Position numbers and translations under genes: made by a program | Notes under the pieces: generated by a model | What the model was told of the DNA's origin: nothing | Seen by the model: the letters and a program-made list of their open reading frames with translations, nothing else | Database searches by the model: none | Assembly (NCBI RefSeq): GCF_017813365.1 | Contig: NZ_JAGIZA010000010.1 | Coordinates: 146,749 to 210,748 of the forward strand | From: Roseomonas indoligenes | GTDB lineage: Bacteria; Pseudomonadota; Alphaproteobacteria; Acetobacterales; Acetobacteraceae | Direction: 5' to 3' | Length of the DNA: 64,000 nucleotides | In this document: positions 44,898 to 54,112 of the stretch, piece after piece | Position numbering within the stretch: the first letter of the stretch is position 1 | Layout: each line of letters opens with the position of its first letter

Positions 44898-45872
44898 TCA
44901 GGCCGCGCGCCAGCCCAGGCGTCGCTCCAGCCAGCTCCGGTAGACCAGGGTCGCGTCCGCGGGCGGGTTCAGCAGCGCGAAGGCGGCCCCGGCCGCGGTG
45001 CCCGTCAGCGGCTGCCCGTCAGCCGGCTGGGCGCGCTCTTCCTCCTGCCAACGTGCCGCGGCGCGGCGCCAGGCGGCCACCGTGTCCGCCGGCGTCAGGG
45101 GCGGCATGACCAGTGCGGCGCGCATCTGCAGGCCGGCCGCGGCGGCCAGCACCGCCCGACCCTCGGGGCTTCGCCCGGGCAGGGGAGGGATCTCCGTCGC
45201 CTCGCCCTCGCCGGTCGAGAGCAGGTACCACGGCACCGCCCCGATCGCCCGTGCCTGGGCCACGGGATCCGCCCCCGTGACGATCAGCGCGTCGGCCTCG
45301 CCCGCCGCGAAGGCGGTCTCGGCCGCGCCCGTCACCGGCCGCGCGGCGATGCCCAGCATGTCCAACGCCGCCAGCGTCGCCGCCTCCGGCGCGTCGGGGG
45401 AGGGGATGGCCACGCGCAGCGGCGCGCCGCCACGGCCGGGCAAGGATCCGCGCCCGGCCAGCACCGCGCCCTGCCAGCTCGCCATCAGCGGCAGCCAGGT
45501 GCCCGGCTCGAACCGCGCCCGGGTGGCGCCGGTCAGCCGCGCGTGACAGGTCCAGCCGGGCAGGACGAGGAGGCGCGGCCCCTCCGCCCCGTCCAGCGTG
45601 GCGAAGCGGTTCGCCGCCGTCACCCCGTCCGGCCCGCCGACGACGGAGAGTCGCAGCGATCCCGGCCGGTGCAGCCCCCGCGCCAGCGACGCGGCGGCCC
45701 GTGCCGCCCAGCGGGCGCAGCCGCCATCCTCCGGCCCGGGCACCAGGATGGTGAGCCCCTGCTCGGCCTGCGCCCGCGCCGCGCGCGGCAGCCCGGCCAG
45801 CCCGAGCAGCGCCAGCCCCGCCGCGCGCCGTCGGAGCGCAGGAGAAGGGGGAAGGGCGGGCGGGGCGGTCAT
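44898..45872 (-). CDS. divergent TctC-like periplasmic binding protein
   Basis: A 324-residue exported protein with a leader ending 'LGLAGLPRAARAQA' after an Arg-rich n-region ('PALRRRAAGL'). The mature start 'GLTILVPGPEDGGCARWAAR' and later 'DALIVTGADPVAQARAIGAV' resemble the TctC/Bug fold, but the usual 'YPxRPI' opening and 'ENRxGAGG' loop are missing. The start is ATG 45872; the open frame extends 14 residues further upstream without a leader. It is convergent with the flagellar run and in the same direction as apt. Function as a receptor is likely; ligand unknown. Confidence 0.6.
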   Translation of the reverse strand: MTAPPALPPSPALRRRAAGLALLGLAGLPRAARAQAEQGLTILVPGPEDGGCARWAARAAASLARGLHRPGSLRLSVVGGPDGVTAANRFATLDGAEGPRLLVLPGWTCHARLTGATRARFEPGTWLPLMASWQGAVLAGRGSLPGRGGAPLRVAIPSPDAPEAATLAALDMLGIAARPVTGAAETAFAAGEADALIVTGADPVAQARAIGAVPWYLLSTGEGEATEIPPLPGRSPEGRAVLAAAAGLQMRAALVMPPLTPADTVAAWRRAAARWQEEERAQPADGQPLTGTAAGAAFALLNPPADATLVYRSWLERRLGWRAA

Positions 45873-45921
45873 GGGGGCGGAGGCTGACCCGTGCCTGGGG
45901 CGGGATTGTGGCACCGTCGGC

Positions 45922-46515
45922 TTAGTCCTCGTAGGAGATCAGCGCGTCGAAGGCGGTGTCTCCGAGGCGGGCGCGGCCGTTCAGGCCGATGAGTTCGATC
46001 AGCGCGGCGGCGGCGGGCACCTCTGCCCCGGCCTGGCGAAGCAGGGCGATGCAGGCGGCCAGCGTGCCGCCCGTGGCGAGCAGGTCGTCCAGGATCACCA
46101 CCCTGTCCCCGGGCTTCACCGCATCGGCCTGCATCTCGATCCGGTCTGTGCCGTATTCCAGCGCGTAGTTCAGCCCGATGATGGCGCCCGGCAGCTTGCC
46201 GCGCTTGCGCAGCATGACGAAGCCCAGGCCCAGTTCCAGCGCCAGAGGGGCCGCCACCAGGAAGCCGCGGCTCTCGATGCCGGCCAGCAGGGTGGGGCGG
46301 TGCGGGCGCACGATCTCGGCGAGCTGGCGCATCGCCTCCTTCCAGGCCGGGCCGTGCCGCAGCAGGGTCGAGATGTCGTAGAAAAGGATGCCGGGCTTCG
46401 GGAAGTCCGGGATGCCGCGGATGTGCTGCCGCAGGTCGATTCCGGTGTCGGGGGCCGTTACGGCGGGGCTGTCGGTCATCGCGCGGGGCTCCGTCTCGGG
46501 GTGGGCCTGCGTCAT
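45922..46515 (-). CDS. apt: adenine phosphoribosyltransferase
   Basis: A purine-salvage enzyme making AMP from adenine and PRPP. '[20 protein letters not shown]' then 'FYDISTLL', '[20 protein letters not shown]' and '[16 protein letters not shown]' match Apt. The PRPP-binding loop is '[16 protein letters not shown]', with the diagnostic acidic pair and TGGT. The frame gives 197 residues from ATG 46515; a start at residue 13 (46479) would give 185 and is closer to the usual length. It points leftward; the small DUF2842 gene diverges from it. Confidence 0.96.
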   Translation of the reverse strand: MTQAHPETEPRAMTDSPAVTAPDTGIDLRQHIRGIPDFPKPGILFYDISTLLRHGPAWKEAMRQLAEIVRPHRPTLLAGIESRGFLVAAPLALELGLGFVMLRKRGKLPGAIIGLNYALEYGTDRIEMQADAVKPGDRVVILDDLLATGGTLAACIALLRQAGAEVPAAAALIELIGLNGRARLGDTAFDALISYED

Positions 46516-46599
46516 ATGCTGGCCGGGTGCCCCGGATCAAACCGCCCGGGTCCCATCGCGGGACTTGGCGCGCCGGCCGGATTGCGGCAGGGAGCCCGC

Positions 46600-46785
46600 A
46601 TGTCGCGCGTCCCCGTTGCCGTCGTCGTCGGAATCCTGGGCTTCCTGCTCTACATCGGGGCGGCGGTGGTCCTCGCCGATCTCGTGCCGCGCCATTGGGC
46701 CGCCCAGCTGCTGTACTTCACGGTGGCCGGAGTCCTATGGGCCTGGCCGGCCAGCCTCCTCATGCTCTGGGCGGCGCGGAAATAG
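46600..46785 (+). CDS. DUF2842-family small membrane protein
   Basis: A 61-residue protein with two membrane helices, 'VAVVVGILGFLLYIGAAVVL' and 'LLYFTVAGVLWAWPASLLML', joined by 'ADLVPRHWAAQ'. The length, the 'W...L.Y...G..W..P' pattern and the C-terminal 'RK' agree with DUF2842, a family common in Rhodospirillales. Function unknown. 'CAGGGAG' precedes the ATG. It lies in the gap between divergent apt and a convergent porin gene. Confidence 0.75.
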   Translation: MSRVPVAVVVGILGFLLYIGAAVVLADLVPRHWAAQLLYFTVAGVLWAWPASLLMLWAARK

Positions 46786-46818
46786 GCACCGCACCGCCCG
46801 ACCGGATCAGCCCACCCC

Positions 46819-47574
46819 TCAGAAGGTGCGGCTGAGGAAGACCATCGCGCGCGCGTCGCAGATCTTCTGGCCGCCGAAGCACTCCCGCTTGTTGAGGTTG
46901 GTGTCGTAGTAGCCGGCCGTGAGCACGAAGTCCGAGAACTTGTAGGACAGCGTCACGTTCCAGTTCGCGAAGTCGGGCGAGCCCCAGCGCGCGTTGTTCT
47001 GGATCCACTGGTAGCCCGCGCGGCTGCCGAGCGTCAGGTCGTAGGGCAGGCCGATCTCCACGCCGCCCTCGACGTAGAAGCCGTCGCCGCTCTCCAGCTG
47101 GTAGTTGGGCGACCAGTTGAAAGCGCCGAGGACCTTCACCGGCACGGGCAGGTTCGGGATCTCGTAGCTCGCCTTCGCCGCCAGCTCGAAATACTGCAGG
47201 TCGTAGGCGCCCAGCCCGTGCTCGTAGCCGGGGTAGGTGTAGGCGATGCCACCCACATCGAGGCTGACGCCGGCGAAGGTCGTCCGCCAGCCGGCCAGCG
47301 CGTCGATCTCCTGCCGGGCATTGGTGCCGAGGAAAGCGACGTTGGACGCGAAGGCGCCGACATACAGGCCGGTGGTGTGCTGGATGTCGATCGTGCCCTG
47401 CACCGCCGGGCGGTTCCGGGTCTGGCTGACGCCGCGGAACAGGTAGTCGGACGAGACGGTGGGCGTGACGCCGACGGTCAGCCCGGCTCCCTCAAGCTCG
47501 AAGGCCCCGGCAGTGCCGGCGGCAAAGGTCAGGCCCAGCGCGAATGCGGCCGCGGCTGCGATCCTGGTCGTCAT
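46819..47574 (-). CDS. TorF-family putative outer-membrane porin
   Basis: A 251-residue exported beta-barrel protein. The signal peptide is 'AAAAAFALGLTFAAGTAGAF', and the mature start 'VTPTVSSDYLFRGVSQTRNR' is the TorF (Gcw_chp) signature, with 'LYVGAFASNVAF' and 'IDALAGWRTTFAGVSLDVGG'. Alternating hydrophobic strands continue to the terminal aromatic residue ('AMVFLSRTF'), as needed for outer-membrane insertion. Two cysteines near the end ('KRECFGGQKICDARA') could form a disulphide in the final loop. ATG 47574 gives a proper leader. Transported solute unknown. Confidence 0.85.
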   Translation of the reverse strand: MTTRIAAAAAFALGLTFAAGTAGAFELEGAGLTVGVTPTVSSDYLFRGVSQTRNRPAVQGTIDIQHTTGLYVGAFASNVAFLGTNARQEIDALAGWRTTFAGVSLDVGGIAYTYPGYEHGLGAYDLQYFELAAKASYEIPNLPVPVKVLGAFNWSPNYQLESGDGFYVEGGVEIGLPYDLTLGSRAGYQWIQNNARWGSPDFANWNVTLSYKFSDFVLTAGYYDTNLNKRECFGGQKICDARAMVFLSRTF

Positions 47575-47727
47575 GACTTCATTCCCCCTCACGCGATGGC
47601 GTGGCGAGGCGGTCTATTGCGAGGGCCGTGCCAACCGATATGTGAGATCGCGTAAAAGTCGCGCCCGCCGCGGCTGCCGTCACAAAACTGTTGCCGATGC
47701 GCCACGAGCCTGGCGGGTGCCGGGAAC

Positions 47728-47760
47728 GAAAAGCCCCGCATGGCGGGGCCATGCGGGGCT
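47728..47760 (-). terminator. Rho-independent terminator of tRNA-Pro
   Basis: AGCCCCGCATGG (47732-47743) pairs perfectly with CCATGCGGGGCT (47749-47760), a 12-bp stem with a 5-base loop. On the minus strand the stem is followed by TTTTCG. It ends 14 bases past the tRNA 3' end. Confidence 0.85.
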
Positions 47761-47773
47761 TCGGAGCCGTCAT

Positions 47774-47850
47774 TGGTCGGAGCGAGAGGATTCGAACCTC
47801 CGGCCCCTGCGTCCCGAACACAGTGCTCTACCAGGCTGAGCTACGCTCCG
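47774..47850 (-). tRNA. tRNA-Pro (anticodon CGG)
   Basis: A 77-nt tRNA read leftward. Acceptor CGGAGCG pairs with CGCTCCG, discriminator A, encoded CCA at 47774-47776. D-arm GCTCAGCCTGGTAGAGC and T-arm with GGTTCGAATCC are normal. The anticodon arm CTGTG-TTCGGGA-CGCAG gives anticodon CGG for CCG proline codons, suited to a high-GC genome. Confidence 0.95.
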
Positions 47851-47873
47851 TCATGACGGCGTCCGGGCGGCGG

Positions 47874-47902
47874 CGTATAGCGCCCCCCCGGAGGGACGGC
47901 AA
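47874..47902 (-). promoter_or_regulatory. promoter of tRNA-Pro
   Basis: On the minus strand TTGCCG (47897-47902) and TATACG (47874-47879) are spaced by 17 bases, ending 23 bases before the tRNA 5' end. Confidence 0.7.
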
Positions 47903-48020
47903 GGCCACCCCGGGCGGTCTTTTCTCCGGCCGTCCTGGCGCGCGCTGGGACGGTGCGGGGGACGCCCTTGTGGATTCGCGCCCGGCGCACCATGCGCGCC
48001 CTTGTGATCTGCGGCCGGGC

Positions 48021-48036
48021 GGACGTAGTTACGTCC
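48021..48036 (+). promoter_or_regulatory. palindrome abutting the LysM gene start
   Basis: GGACGTAGTTACGTCC has perfect 7-bp arms with GT between them and ends two bases before ATG 48039, in place of a normal Shine-Dalgarno sequence. It could be an operator or an RNA hairpin that covers the start. Confidence 0.5.
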
Positions 48037-48038
48037 TC

Positions 48039-49352
48039 ATGACAGACGCATCGCGGCTGCGAGTCGTCGGCGGTGCGGCGGTTCTGGCCGGCGCCCTGGC
48101 GGCCGGGGCCTTCTACGGGATGCGGGAGCGCGCGGTGCCGCTGCCGCCTTCCGCCATTCCCGGCGCCTCGACCCCGTCCATCGCGGAGGCGCCGCGGCGC
48201 GACGTCCTGCCGCCTGACCGGCCAGCATCCCCCGCGCCGGATGGGCGGCAGGCCGCAACCATCCAGGCCCCGGCCCAGCAAGACGCCCGGCCCGCACGCG
48301 CCCCCGAGCCGCCGCGCTTCGACGTGGTGCGGATGGGCGCCCGCGGCACCGTGGTGGTGGCCGGCCGCGCCGCGCCGGGCGCCGAGGTCCTGCTGCTGGA
48401 AGGTGGCCGCGAGATCGGCCGGGCCCGGGCGGATTCGCGCGGCGAATGGGTGATCCTTCCCGCCGATCCGCTGGGTGCCGGTGCGCGGGAACTGTCCCTG
48501 CGCGCGCGGCTGCCCGGTGGAGACGAGATGACCGGGCCGGATACGGTGCTCGTGGTCGGGCCCGCGCCCACGGAGGGGCAGGTCGCCGCCGCCCAGCCCC
48601 GCGAGGTGCCGGCCGCGTCGCGACCCGCCGGGACCCGTGCCGGCTCAGCGCCGGGCGAGGAGATCCGGGTGGCCGAGACCTCGCCCCGCGCGGCCGAGGC
48701 GCGCACCGCCGGCGCCACGCCCGGGAATGACGCCGGGGCCGATCCGGGCAACCCGGCCGGGAGCCCCACGACCAAGGCCGCAGCCGGCGCGACCCCCGCC
48801 GCGGCGGAGCAACCCCTGGTCCTCCTCCTACCGCCCACCGCGCAGGCGGCGCCGCGCCCGCTTTCCGCCCCCGCCGGGAAGGGTGCAGAGGCCGCGCTGG
48901 GACTGGACGTGGTGGATTACGACGACAGCAACACCATGCGCTTTGCCGGCACCGCACCGCCCGGCGCTCAGCTGCGCGTCTATGCGGACAACCGACATCT
49001 CGGCGATGCCACGGCCGATCCCGCCGGCCGCTGGAGCCTGACCCCCGCCGAGGCGCCGGAGCTGGGCCGCCACACCCTGCGGGTGGACCAGCTCGGCACC
49101 GGGGCGGCCGGGGGAACCGGGCCGCTGGCCGGGCGCATCGAGGTGGCCTTCCAGCGGGAATCCCTGCCCCCCGGCCTGATCCGGGACGGGCGGGTGGTGG
49201 TGCAGCCCGGGCACAACCTCTGGCGCATCGCGCGGGACGCCTATGGCCGCGGCATGCGCTACACCGTGATCTTCCGCGCCAACCAGGCCCAGATCCGCAA
49301 CCCCGCCCGCATCTACCCCGGCCAGGTCTTTGCGGTGCCGGAGGCGCGCTGA
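48039..49352 (+). CDS. LysM-domain envelope protein
   Basis: A 437-residue protein with an N-terminal membrane anchor ('[20 protein letters not shown]') and no obvious cleavage site. A long Pro/Ala-rich region (28-95 and 170-270) surrounds two small beta domains with near-repeat text: '[20 protein letters not shown]' near 105 and '[20 protein letters not shown]' near 310, resembling bacterial Ig-like repeats. A C-terminal LysM ('[18 protein letters not shown]' to '[14 protein letters not shown]') binds peptidoglycan. It probably tethers the envelope. ATG 48039 follows a palindrome with no Shine-Dalgarno site. Confidence 0.8.
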   Translation: MTDASRLRVVGGAAVLAGALAAGAFYGMRERAVPLPPSAIPGASTPSIAEAPRRDVLPPDRPASPAPDGRQAATIQAPAQQDARPARAPEPPRFDVVRMGARGTVVVAGRAAPGAEVLLLEGGREIGRARADSRGEWVILPADPLGAGARELSLRARLPGGDEMTGPDTVLVVGPAPTEGQVAAAQPREVPAASRPAGTRAGSAPGEEIRVAETSPRAAEARTAGATPGNDAGADPGNPAGSPTTKAAAGATPAAAEQPLVLLLPPTAQAAPRPLSAPAGKGAEAALGLDVVDYDDSNTMRFAGTAPPGAQLRVYADNRHLGDATADPAGRWSLTPAEAPELGRHTLRVDQLGTGAAGGTGPLAGRIEVAFQRESLPPGLIRDGRVVVQPGHNLWRIARDAYGRGMRYTVIFRANQAQIRNPARIYPGQVFAVPEAR

Positions 49353-49365
49353 GCGGAGGGGCACG

Positions 49366-49391
49366 GGTTGTCCGGTGGGGTCCGAACAACC
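49366..49391 (+). other. hairpin after the LysM gene
   Basis: GGTTGT (49366-49371) pairs with ACAACC (49386-49391), with an inner CGG/CCG pairing. A TTTTT run follows 15 bases later. It may slow or end transcription between the LysM gene and psd. Confidence 0.3.
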
Positions 49392-49423
49392 ATAACCGGA
49401 CCTTCATTTTTCCGCGGATCGCC

Positions 49424-50110
49424 ATGTCTCTCGGGCACAGCCTGCGCCTCGTCCTCTCCCCCCCGCACCCGGCGGGTCGCCCTTTCCTCATCGGGGGCGG
49501 CGCGGTCGCGGTCCTGGGCGGCGCCATCGTCGGCAGCTGGCTGTTCTGGCTTGGGGCGGCCTTCACCGCCTTCTGCCTCTACTTCTTCCGCGATCCGGAG
49601 CGGGTGACGCCCGCCCGGCCAGGCCTCTTCATCGCGCCGGCGGATGGACACATCGTCTCGGTGGAGCCGGCCGTGCCGCCCGAGGAACTAGGGCTCGGCC
49701 CCGCGCCGCGCTGGCGGGTCGCGATCTTCCTCTCCGTGCTGGACGTGCACGTGAACCGCGTTCCGATCGATGGAACCGTGACCCGCGTGGCCTATCGCCA
49801 CGGCGCCTTTGTCAACGCCTCGCTGGACAAGGCGAGCACGGACAACGAGCGCAACGCCCTCGCGATCCGCATGGAGGACGGGCGCGACATCGCCGTGGTG
49901 CAGATCGCCGGCCTCATCGCCCGCCGCATCCTCTGCGACGTGAGGGAGGGCAGCCGGGTCCGCGCCGGCGACCGCTTCGGCATCATCCGCTTCGGCAGCC
50001 GCACCGACCTCTACCTGCCGGAGGGCGTGCGCCCGCTGGTTGAGGTGGGCCAGACCACCATCGGCGGCGAGACGGTTCTCGCCGACCTCTCCCGTCCCAC
50101 CGGCGGCTGA
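49424..50110 (+). CDS. psd: phosphatidylserine decarboxylase proenzyme
   Basis: A 228-residue membrane-associated enzyme of the short, archaeal-type Psd group that makes phosphatidylethanolamine. Hydrophobic segments are near 20-53, then '[11 protein letters not shown]' and '[13 protein letters not shown]', '[18 protein letters not shown]' (the catalytic DVHVNR His) and '[11 protein letters not shown]'. Self-cleavage should occur at the G191-S192 bond to form the pyruvoyl group. Nine bases separate it from pssA, whose product makes its substrate, so the pair is a PE operon. Confidence 0.95.
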   Translation: MSLGHSLRLVLSPPHPAGRPFLIGGGAVAVLGGAIVGSWLFWLGAAFTAFCLYFFRDPERVTPARPGLFIAPADGHIVSVEPAVPPEELGLGPAPRWRVAIFLSVLDVHVNRVPIDGTVTRVAYRHGAFVNASLDKASTDNERNALAIRMEDGRDIAVVQIAGLIARRILCDVREGSRVRAGDRFGIIRFGSRTDLYLPEGVRPLVEVGQTTIGGETVLADLSRPTGG

Positions 50111-50118
50111 GGCGCGGC

Positions 50119-50961
50119 ATGGCCGAGATCCGCCGCTTCCGCCTGGCGCGCCAGCGCCGGCCGCGCATGTCCGGGCAGTCCTTCAACCGCCTGCTGCCGA
50201 ACATCCTGACGATGCTCGGCCTCTGCGCGGGCATGACGGCGATCCGCTTCGCCATGGACGACCGCTGGGAGCCGGCGGTGACGCTGATCGTCGTCGCCAC
50301 CTTCATCGATGGGCTGGATGGCCGGCTTGCCCGCCTGCTCCAGGCCACCTCCCGCTTCGGGGCGGAATTCGACAGCCTCTCGGACTTCCTCTGCTTCGGC
50401 GTCGCGCCCGCCTTCATCCTCTATCTCTGGTCACTCCATGAGGCGCGGGGCTTCGGCTTCATTCCCTGCCTCCTCTTCGCGGCCTGCATGGCGCTGCGGC
50501 TGGCGCGCTTCAACGCGGCCATCGACGCGCCCGTGGCGCCCGGCTCCGTCCCGCGCCCGCCAGGCTTCTTCACCGGCGTGCCAGCACCGGCGGGCGCGGG
50601 GTTGGCCCTGTTCCCGATCTTCGCTTCCCTCGCCTTCGAGGGCTGGGGGCTGGACCGGACGGCACATGCCGTCCGCCACCCCGTCTTCGCGGCGGTCGTG
50701 CTGGTGCTGGTCGCGGGGCTGCTCGTCAGCACGCTGCCCACCTGGTCGTTCAAGAACTTCAAGGTGCCGAGCCATGTGGTGCTGCCGCTGCTGCTCGGCG
50801 CCGCATCCTACGCCGCGCTGCTGGTGGCGGAGCCCTGGGCCGCCCTCGCTGCTGCCGGCATCCTCTACGCCATCATGATCCCGCTCTCGCTACGCTCCTA
50901 CCGCCGCCTGCGGGCGGAAGCGACGCGGCGGCTGGCGGAGGCCGAAGCCCCGGCGGGCTGA
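50119..50961 (+). CDS. pssA: CDP-diacylglycerol--serine O-phosphatidyltransferase
   Basis: A 280-residue integral membrane enzyme joining serine to CDP-diacylglycerol. The CDP-alcohol phosphotransferase motif is complete: 'DGLDGRLARLL' followed by 'GAEFDSLSD' fits DG-x2-AR-x8-G-x3-D-x3-D. Several helices follow ('LIVVATFIDGL', 'FILYLW'), with a C-terminal charged tail. It follows psd after nine bases. The start is taken at ATG 50119 although the basic N-terminus ('RFRLARQRRPRMSGQSFN') could start internally at the MSGQ Met. Confidence 0.95.
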   Translation: MAEIRRFRLARQRRPRMSGQSFNRLLPNILTMLGLCAGMTAIRFAMDDRWEPAVTLIVVATFIDGLDGRLARLLQATSRFGAEFDSLSDFLCFGVAPAFILYLWSLHEARGFGFIPCLLFAACMALRLARFNAAIDAPVAPGSVPRPPGFFTGVPAPAGAGLALFPIFASLAFEGWGLDRTAHAVRHPVFAAVVLVLVAGLLVSTLPTWSFKNFKVPSHVVLPLLLGAASYAALLVAEPWAALAAAGILYAIMIPLSLRSYRRLRAEATRRLAEAEAPAG

Positions 50962-51037
50962 GAGCCCTCAGCCCACCCGGAAAGCTGGACGGAGGTGGCC
51001 GCTGGAAGAGCAGCCACTTCCGGAGAATGGGGCCGAA

Positions 51038-52285
51038 CTAGCCCCGCGGCGTCTCCACCAGGATGCCCTTCTCCTTCAGCGCCGCGATCTCCTCCTCCGA
51101 GTAGCCGGCCGCCGAAAGAACTGCATCGCCGTGCTCGTTGAAGCGCGGCGGCACGGCGCGCGCGCCGCCCGGCGTGCGGGAGAGCTTGATGGGCGTGTTC
51201 AGCGCCCGGAACTCGCCGATTTCCGCCACCATGTTGCGCGCCTTGGTGTGCGGTGCCGCCACGGCCTCGTCCACGTAGAGCACGGGGCCGGCGGGCAGGC
51301 CGGCCTTCAGCATGCGGTCACAGAGGGCGTGCCCGTCCTCCGTCGCCAGCCGCGCCTCCAGGATGGTGGTCAGGTCCGCGCGGTTCACCACGCGGTCCCC
51401 GTTGGTGGCAAAGCGCGGGTCCTTCGCCAAATCGTCCAGGCCGAGGAAGGCGCAGAACTTGCGCCAGGCCGGATCGTTCCCGCAGGCCACGAAGATCTCG
51501 CAGGTCGCCGTGCGGAACTTGGAATAGGGCGAGATGTTCGGGTGCGGGTTGCCCGTGGCCGCCGGGCGCTTGCCGTTCAGGAAGTGGTTCGCGGCCTGCG
51601 GGTGCAGCAGCGCCATGCCGCAATCGTGCAGCGTCATGTCCACATACTGCCCGCGGCCGGAGCGCTCCCGCTCCTGCAGGGCCATCAGGATGCCGATGGT
51701 GGAGTAGAGGCCGGTGGCGAGGTCCACGACGGGCGTTCCCATCCGCAGCGGCCCGCTCCCCGGCTCGCCGTTGATGGACATCAGCCCGACCATGGCCTGC
51801 ACGATGGCGTCGTAGCCCGGCAGCCCGCCCAGCGGTCCCTCGCCGCCGAAGCCGGAGACGCGGCAATGCACGAGCTGCGGGAACTTCTGGGAGAGGGTGT
51901 CGTAGCCGATCCCCCACTTCTCCATGCTGCCGGGCTTGTAGTTCTCGATCAGCACGTCCGCGCCATCCAGCAGGCGCAGCAGGACCTCCCGTCCCTCTGG
52001 CTTGGAGAGGTCCAGCGCGATGCTCCGCTTGTTGCGGTTCACGCCGAGGAAGTAGCTGGCGATGCCGTCCTGGAAGGGCGGGCCCCAGGCGCGCACCTCG
52101 TCGCCCTGGGGCGGCTCGATCTTGATCACCTCCGCCCCGTGGTCGGAGAGGATCATGGTGCAGTAGGGACCGCCGAGGACGCGGGTGAGGTCGATGACCC
52201 GGATGCCGGCCAGGGCGCCGGCGCTGACGGCGCCCGGGGCGGGGCTGGTCCCGGCCTGGGGGGCAGGGGGCGGCGCATCGGTCAT
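51038..52285 (-). CDS. CaiB/BaiF family (class III) CoA transferase
   Basis: A 415-residue CoA transferase. 'GIRVIDLTRVLGGPYCTMIL' and 'SDHGAEVIKIEPPQGDEVRA' at the start, 'NRNKRSIALDLSKPEGREVL' and 'GYDAIVQAMVGLMSINGEPG' are the family pattern, and the acidic residue in 'VVDLATGLYSTIGIL' is the likely catalytic Asp. ATG 52285 ('MTDAPPPAP') has GGAGGAA seven bases ahead and is preferred over upstream starts. It is convergent with pssA and divergent from a small membrane-protein gene. Likely acyl donors are dicarboxylic or hydroxy-acid CoA esters. Confidence 0.9.
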   Translation of the reverse strand: MTDAPPPAPQAGTSPAPGAVSAGALAGIRVIDLTRVLGGPYCTMILSDHGAEVIKIEPPQGDEVRAWGPPFQDGIASYFLGVNRNKRSIALDLSKPEGREVLLRLLDGADVLIENYKPGSMEKWGIGYDTLSQKFPQLVHCRVSGFGGEGPLGGLPGYDAIVQAMVGLMSINGEPGSGPLRMGTPVVDLATGLYSTIGILMALQERERSGRGQYVDMTLHDCGMALLHPQAANHFLNGKRPAATGNPHPNISPYSKFRTATCEIFVACGNDPAWRKFCAFLGLDDLAKDPRFATNGDRVVNRADLTTILEARLATEDGHALCDRMLKAGLPAGPVLYVDEAVAAPHTKARNMVAEIGEFRALNTPIKLSRTPGGARAVPPRFNEHGDAVLSAAGYSEEEIAALKEKGILVETPRG

Positions 52286-52388
52286 CGGGTGTTCCTCCAT
52301 TCCGCCGTTCTGCCCCTGCCGCGCCCGCGGCTCAAGGTCGGTCCCGCCCGTTGCGGTGGCGGGAGGGGCGCTGCAGGATGCGGTTGCG

Positions 52389-52823
52389 ATGGACCCCAAG
52401 CCCCTCCGGACCTCCGAGGCGTTCTGGTTGAGCAGCATGGCCGGGGCCTATGCCGGCATCACCGTGCAAAGCCTGTTCAAGATGGGGGGCGTGCCCCTGT
52501 CCGAGCTGTGGACCGTCCCCGTCATCATCCTGGGCTACGGAACGCTGTCGATCCCCTTCGTCGCGCTCGGGCTTCTCGTCTTCGGCCTGCCCGCGACGCC
52601 GCTGCTGCGCCGCCACGCCGGCCGGTGGTGGGTGGGCGTCGTCGCCGTGCTCTGGGGCGCGCTCGCGGGCCGGCTCGTGTTCTACGCCATCGACCACGGC
52701 CTGTTTTCCGGGAATTACCGCTTCAGCACCGTCCGGTTCTCCGACATGGGCATCATCTACGGCGTGCCCACCGCGCTGGCCTGGTGGCTCCTCCAGCGAA
52801 GGCGGCTCCTGCGCGCGGCCTGA
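52389..52823 (+). CDS. hypothetical membrane protein
   Basis: A 144-residue protein with about four hydrophobic segments: 'VPVIILGYGTLSIPFVALGL', 'WVGVVAVLWGALAGRLVFYA' and 'GIIYGVPTALAWWLLQRRR' among them. There is no family I can name. The Arg-rich cytoplasmic-like tail and codon use match the rest of the chromosome. The reading frame is open upstream but ATG 52389 gives the most natural start. It is encoded between the divergent CoA transferase and the convergent tartrate dehydratase. Confidence 0.6.
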   Translation: MDPKPLRTSEAFWLSSMAGAYAGITVQSLFKMGGVPLSELWTVPVIILGYGTLSIPFVALGLLVFGLPATPLLRRHAGRWWVGVVAVLWGALAGRLVFYAIDHGLFSGNYRFSTVRFSDMGIIYGVPTALAWWLLQRRRLLRAA

Positions 52824-52863
52824 CACGGCCGCGGATCCGCGGTCGTGCCATGCGCCACCCCGG

Positions 52864-54024
52864 TCAGGCGGCCAAGTCGCGCATTACCTTGATGAGGTCC
52901 GACTTGCCCTCGAAGCCGATGCCGGGAAGGTCGGGCATGGTGATGTGCCCATCCTCCACCCGCACGCCGTCGGGGAAGCCGCCATAGGGCTGGAAGAGGT
53001 CCGGGTAGCTCTCATTCCCGCCCAGGCCCAGGCCGGCCGCGATGTTCAGCGACATCTGGTGCCCGCCATGCGGGATGCAGCGGCTGGGTGACCAGCCCGC
53101 GGTCTTCAGCACCTCCAGCGTGCGCTGGTACTCGCAGAGGCCGTAGGAGAGGGCGCAATCGAACTGCAACCAGTCCCGGTCCGGCCGCATCCCGCCATAG
53201 CGGATGAGGTTGCGCGCGTCCTGGTGGCTGAAGAGGTTCTCGCCGGTCGCCATGGGCGCCGGATAGAACTCGGCGAGCTGGGCCTGGAGGTTGTAGTCCA
53301 GCGGATCGCCCGCCTCCTCGTACCAGAACAGCGGATAGTCCCGGAGCATCTTGGCGTAGGCGATCGCGTCCTCGAGGTTCAGGCGGCCATTGGCGTCCAC
53401 GGCCAGCTGCGCCTTCCCGTCCAGCTCCTTCAGCACGCCTTCGATGCGCGGGCGGTCCTCGGCGACGCCGTTGCCGATCTTCATCTTCACGACGGAATAG
53501 CCGCGGTCGAGATAGCTCCGCATCTCCGCGCGCAGCTGCTCGATGCCCTTGCCCGGGTAGTAGTAGCCGCCGGCGGCATAGACGAAGACGCGCGGGTTCG
53601 CCTCCCGCCCGTGACGTTCCGCCAGCAGCCGGAACAGCGGCTTGCCGGCGATCTTCGCCACCGCGTCCCACACCGCCATGTCGATGGTGCCGACGGCGAC
53701 CGAGCGCTCGCCATGGCCGCCCGGCTTCTCGTTCTTCATCAGCGTCGCCCAGATGCGGTCCGGGTCCAGGTTGTCGCCCGCATCGTTCAGCAGGGCGTTG
53801 GGATCGGCCTCCAGCAGTCGCGGCGCGAAGCGCTCCCGGATCAGCCCGCCCTGGCCGTAGCGGCCATTGGAGTTGAAGCCGTAGCCCACCACGGTCCGCC
53901 CATCCCGCACCACGTCCGTCACCACGGCGACGAGGGAGAGGGTCATCTTGCTGAAGTCGATATAGGCATTGGCGATGGAGGAGGCGATCGGCGCCGTCAC
54001 TTCCCTCACGTCCACGATCCGCAT
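52864..54024 (-). CDS. D-tartrate dehydratase-like enolase-superfamily enzyme
   Basis: A 386-residue enzyme of the mandelate racemase group. It keeps 'YIDFSKMTLSLVAVVTDVVR' and 'GYGFNSNGRYGQGGLIRERF', which I associate with Bradyrhizobium D(-)-tartrate dehydratase. Catalytic elements are 'VVKMKIG' (K180/K182), metal ligands 'VDANGR' (D210), 'WYEE' (E236) and 'ATGEN' (E262), and 'IPHGGHQM' (H319/H322). Expected reaction: D-tartrate to oxaloacetate. A LysR gene diverges 88 bases away, and TctC and RidA genes follow that one, giving a coherent tartrate-type uptake and catabolism locus. Substrate inferred from similarity remembered, not tested. Confidence 0.85.
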   Translation of the reverse strand: MRIVDVREVTAPIASSIANAYIDFSKMTLSLVAVVTDVVRDGRTVVGYGFNSNGRYGQGGLIRERFAPRLLEADPNALLNDAGDNLDPDRIWATLMKNEKPGGHGERSVAVGTIDMAVWDAVAKIAGKPLFRLLAERHGREANPRVFVYAAGGYYYPGKGIEQLRAEMRSYLDRGYSVVKMKIGNGVAEDRPRIEGVLKELDGKAQLAVDANGRLNLEDAIAYAKMLRDYPLFWYEEAGDPLDYNLQAQLAEFYPAPMATGENLFSHQDARNLIRYGGMRPDRDWLQFDCALSYGLCEYQRTLEVLKTAGWSPSRCIPHGGHQMSLNIAAGLGLGGNESYPDLFQPYGGFPDGVRVEDGHITMPDLPGIGFEGKSDLIKVMRDLAA

Positions 54025-54112
54025 GGCATTTCCCCTTCTGGCGGCGCGGACAGTGCCCCGTGCGGCGCGGCAGGGCCAATGCCGATCGCGCCTCGCGTGA
54101 TAAGGGTTCGGC

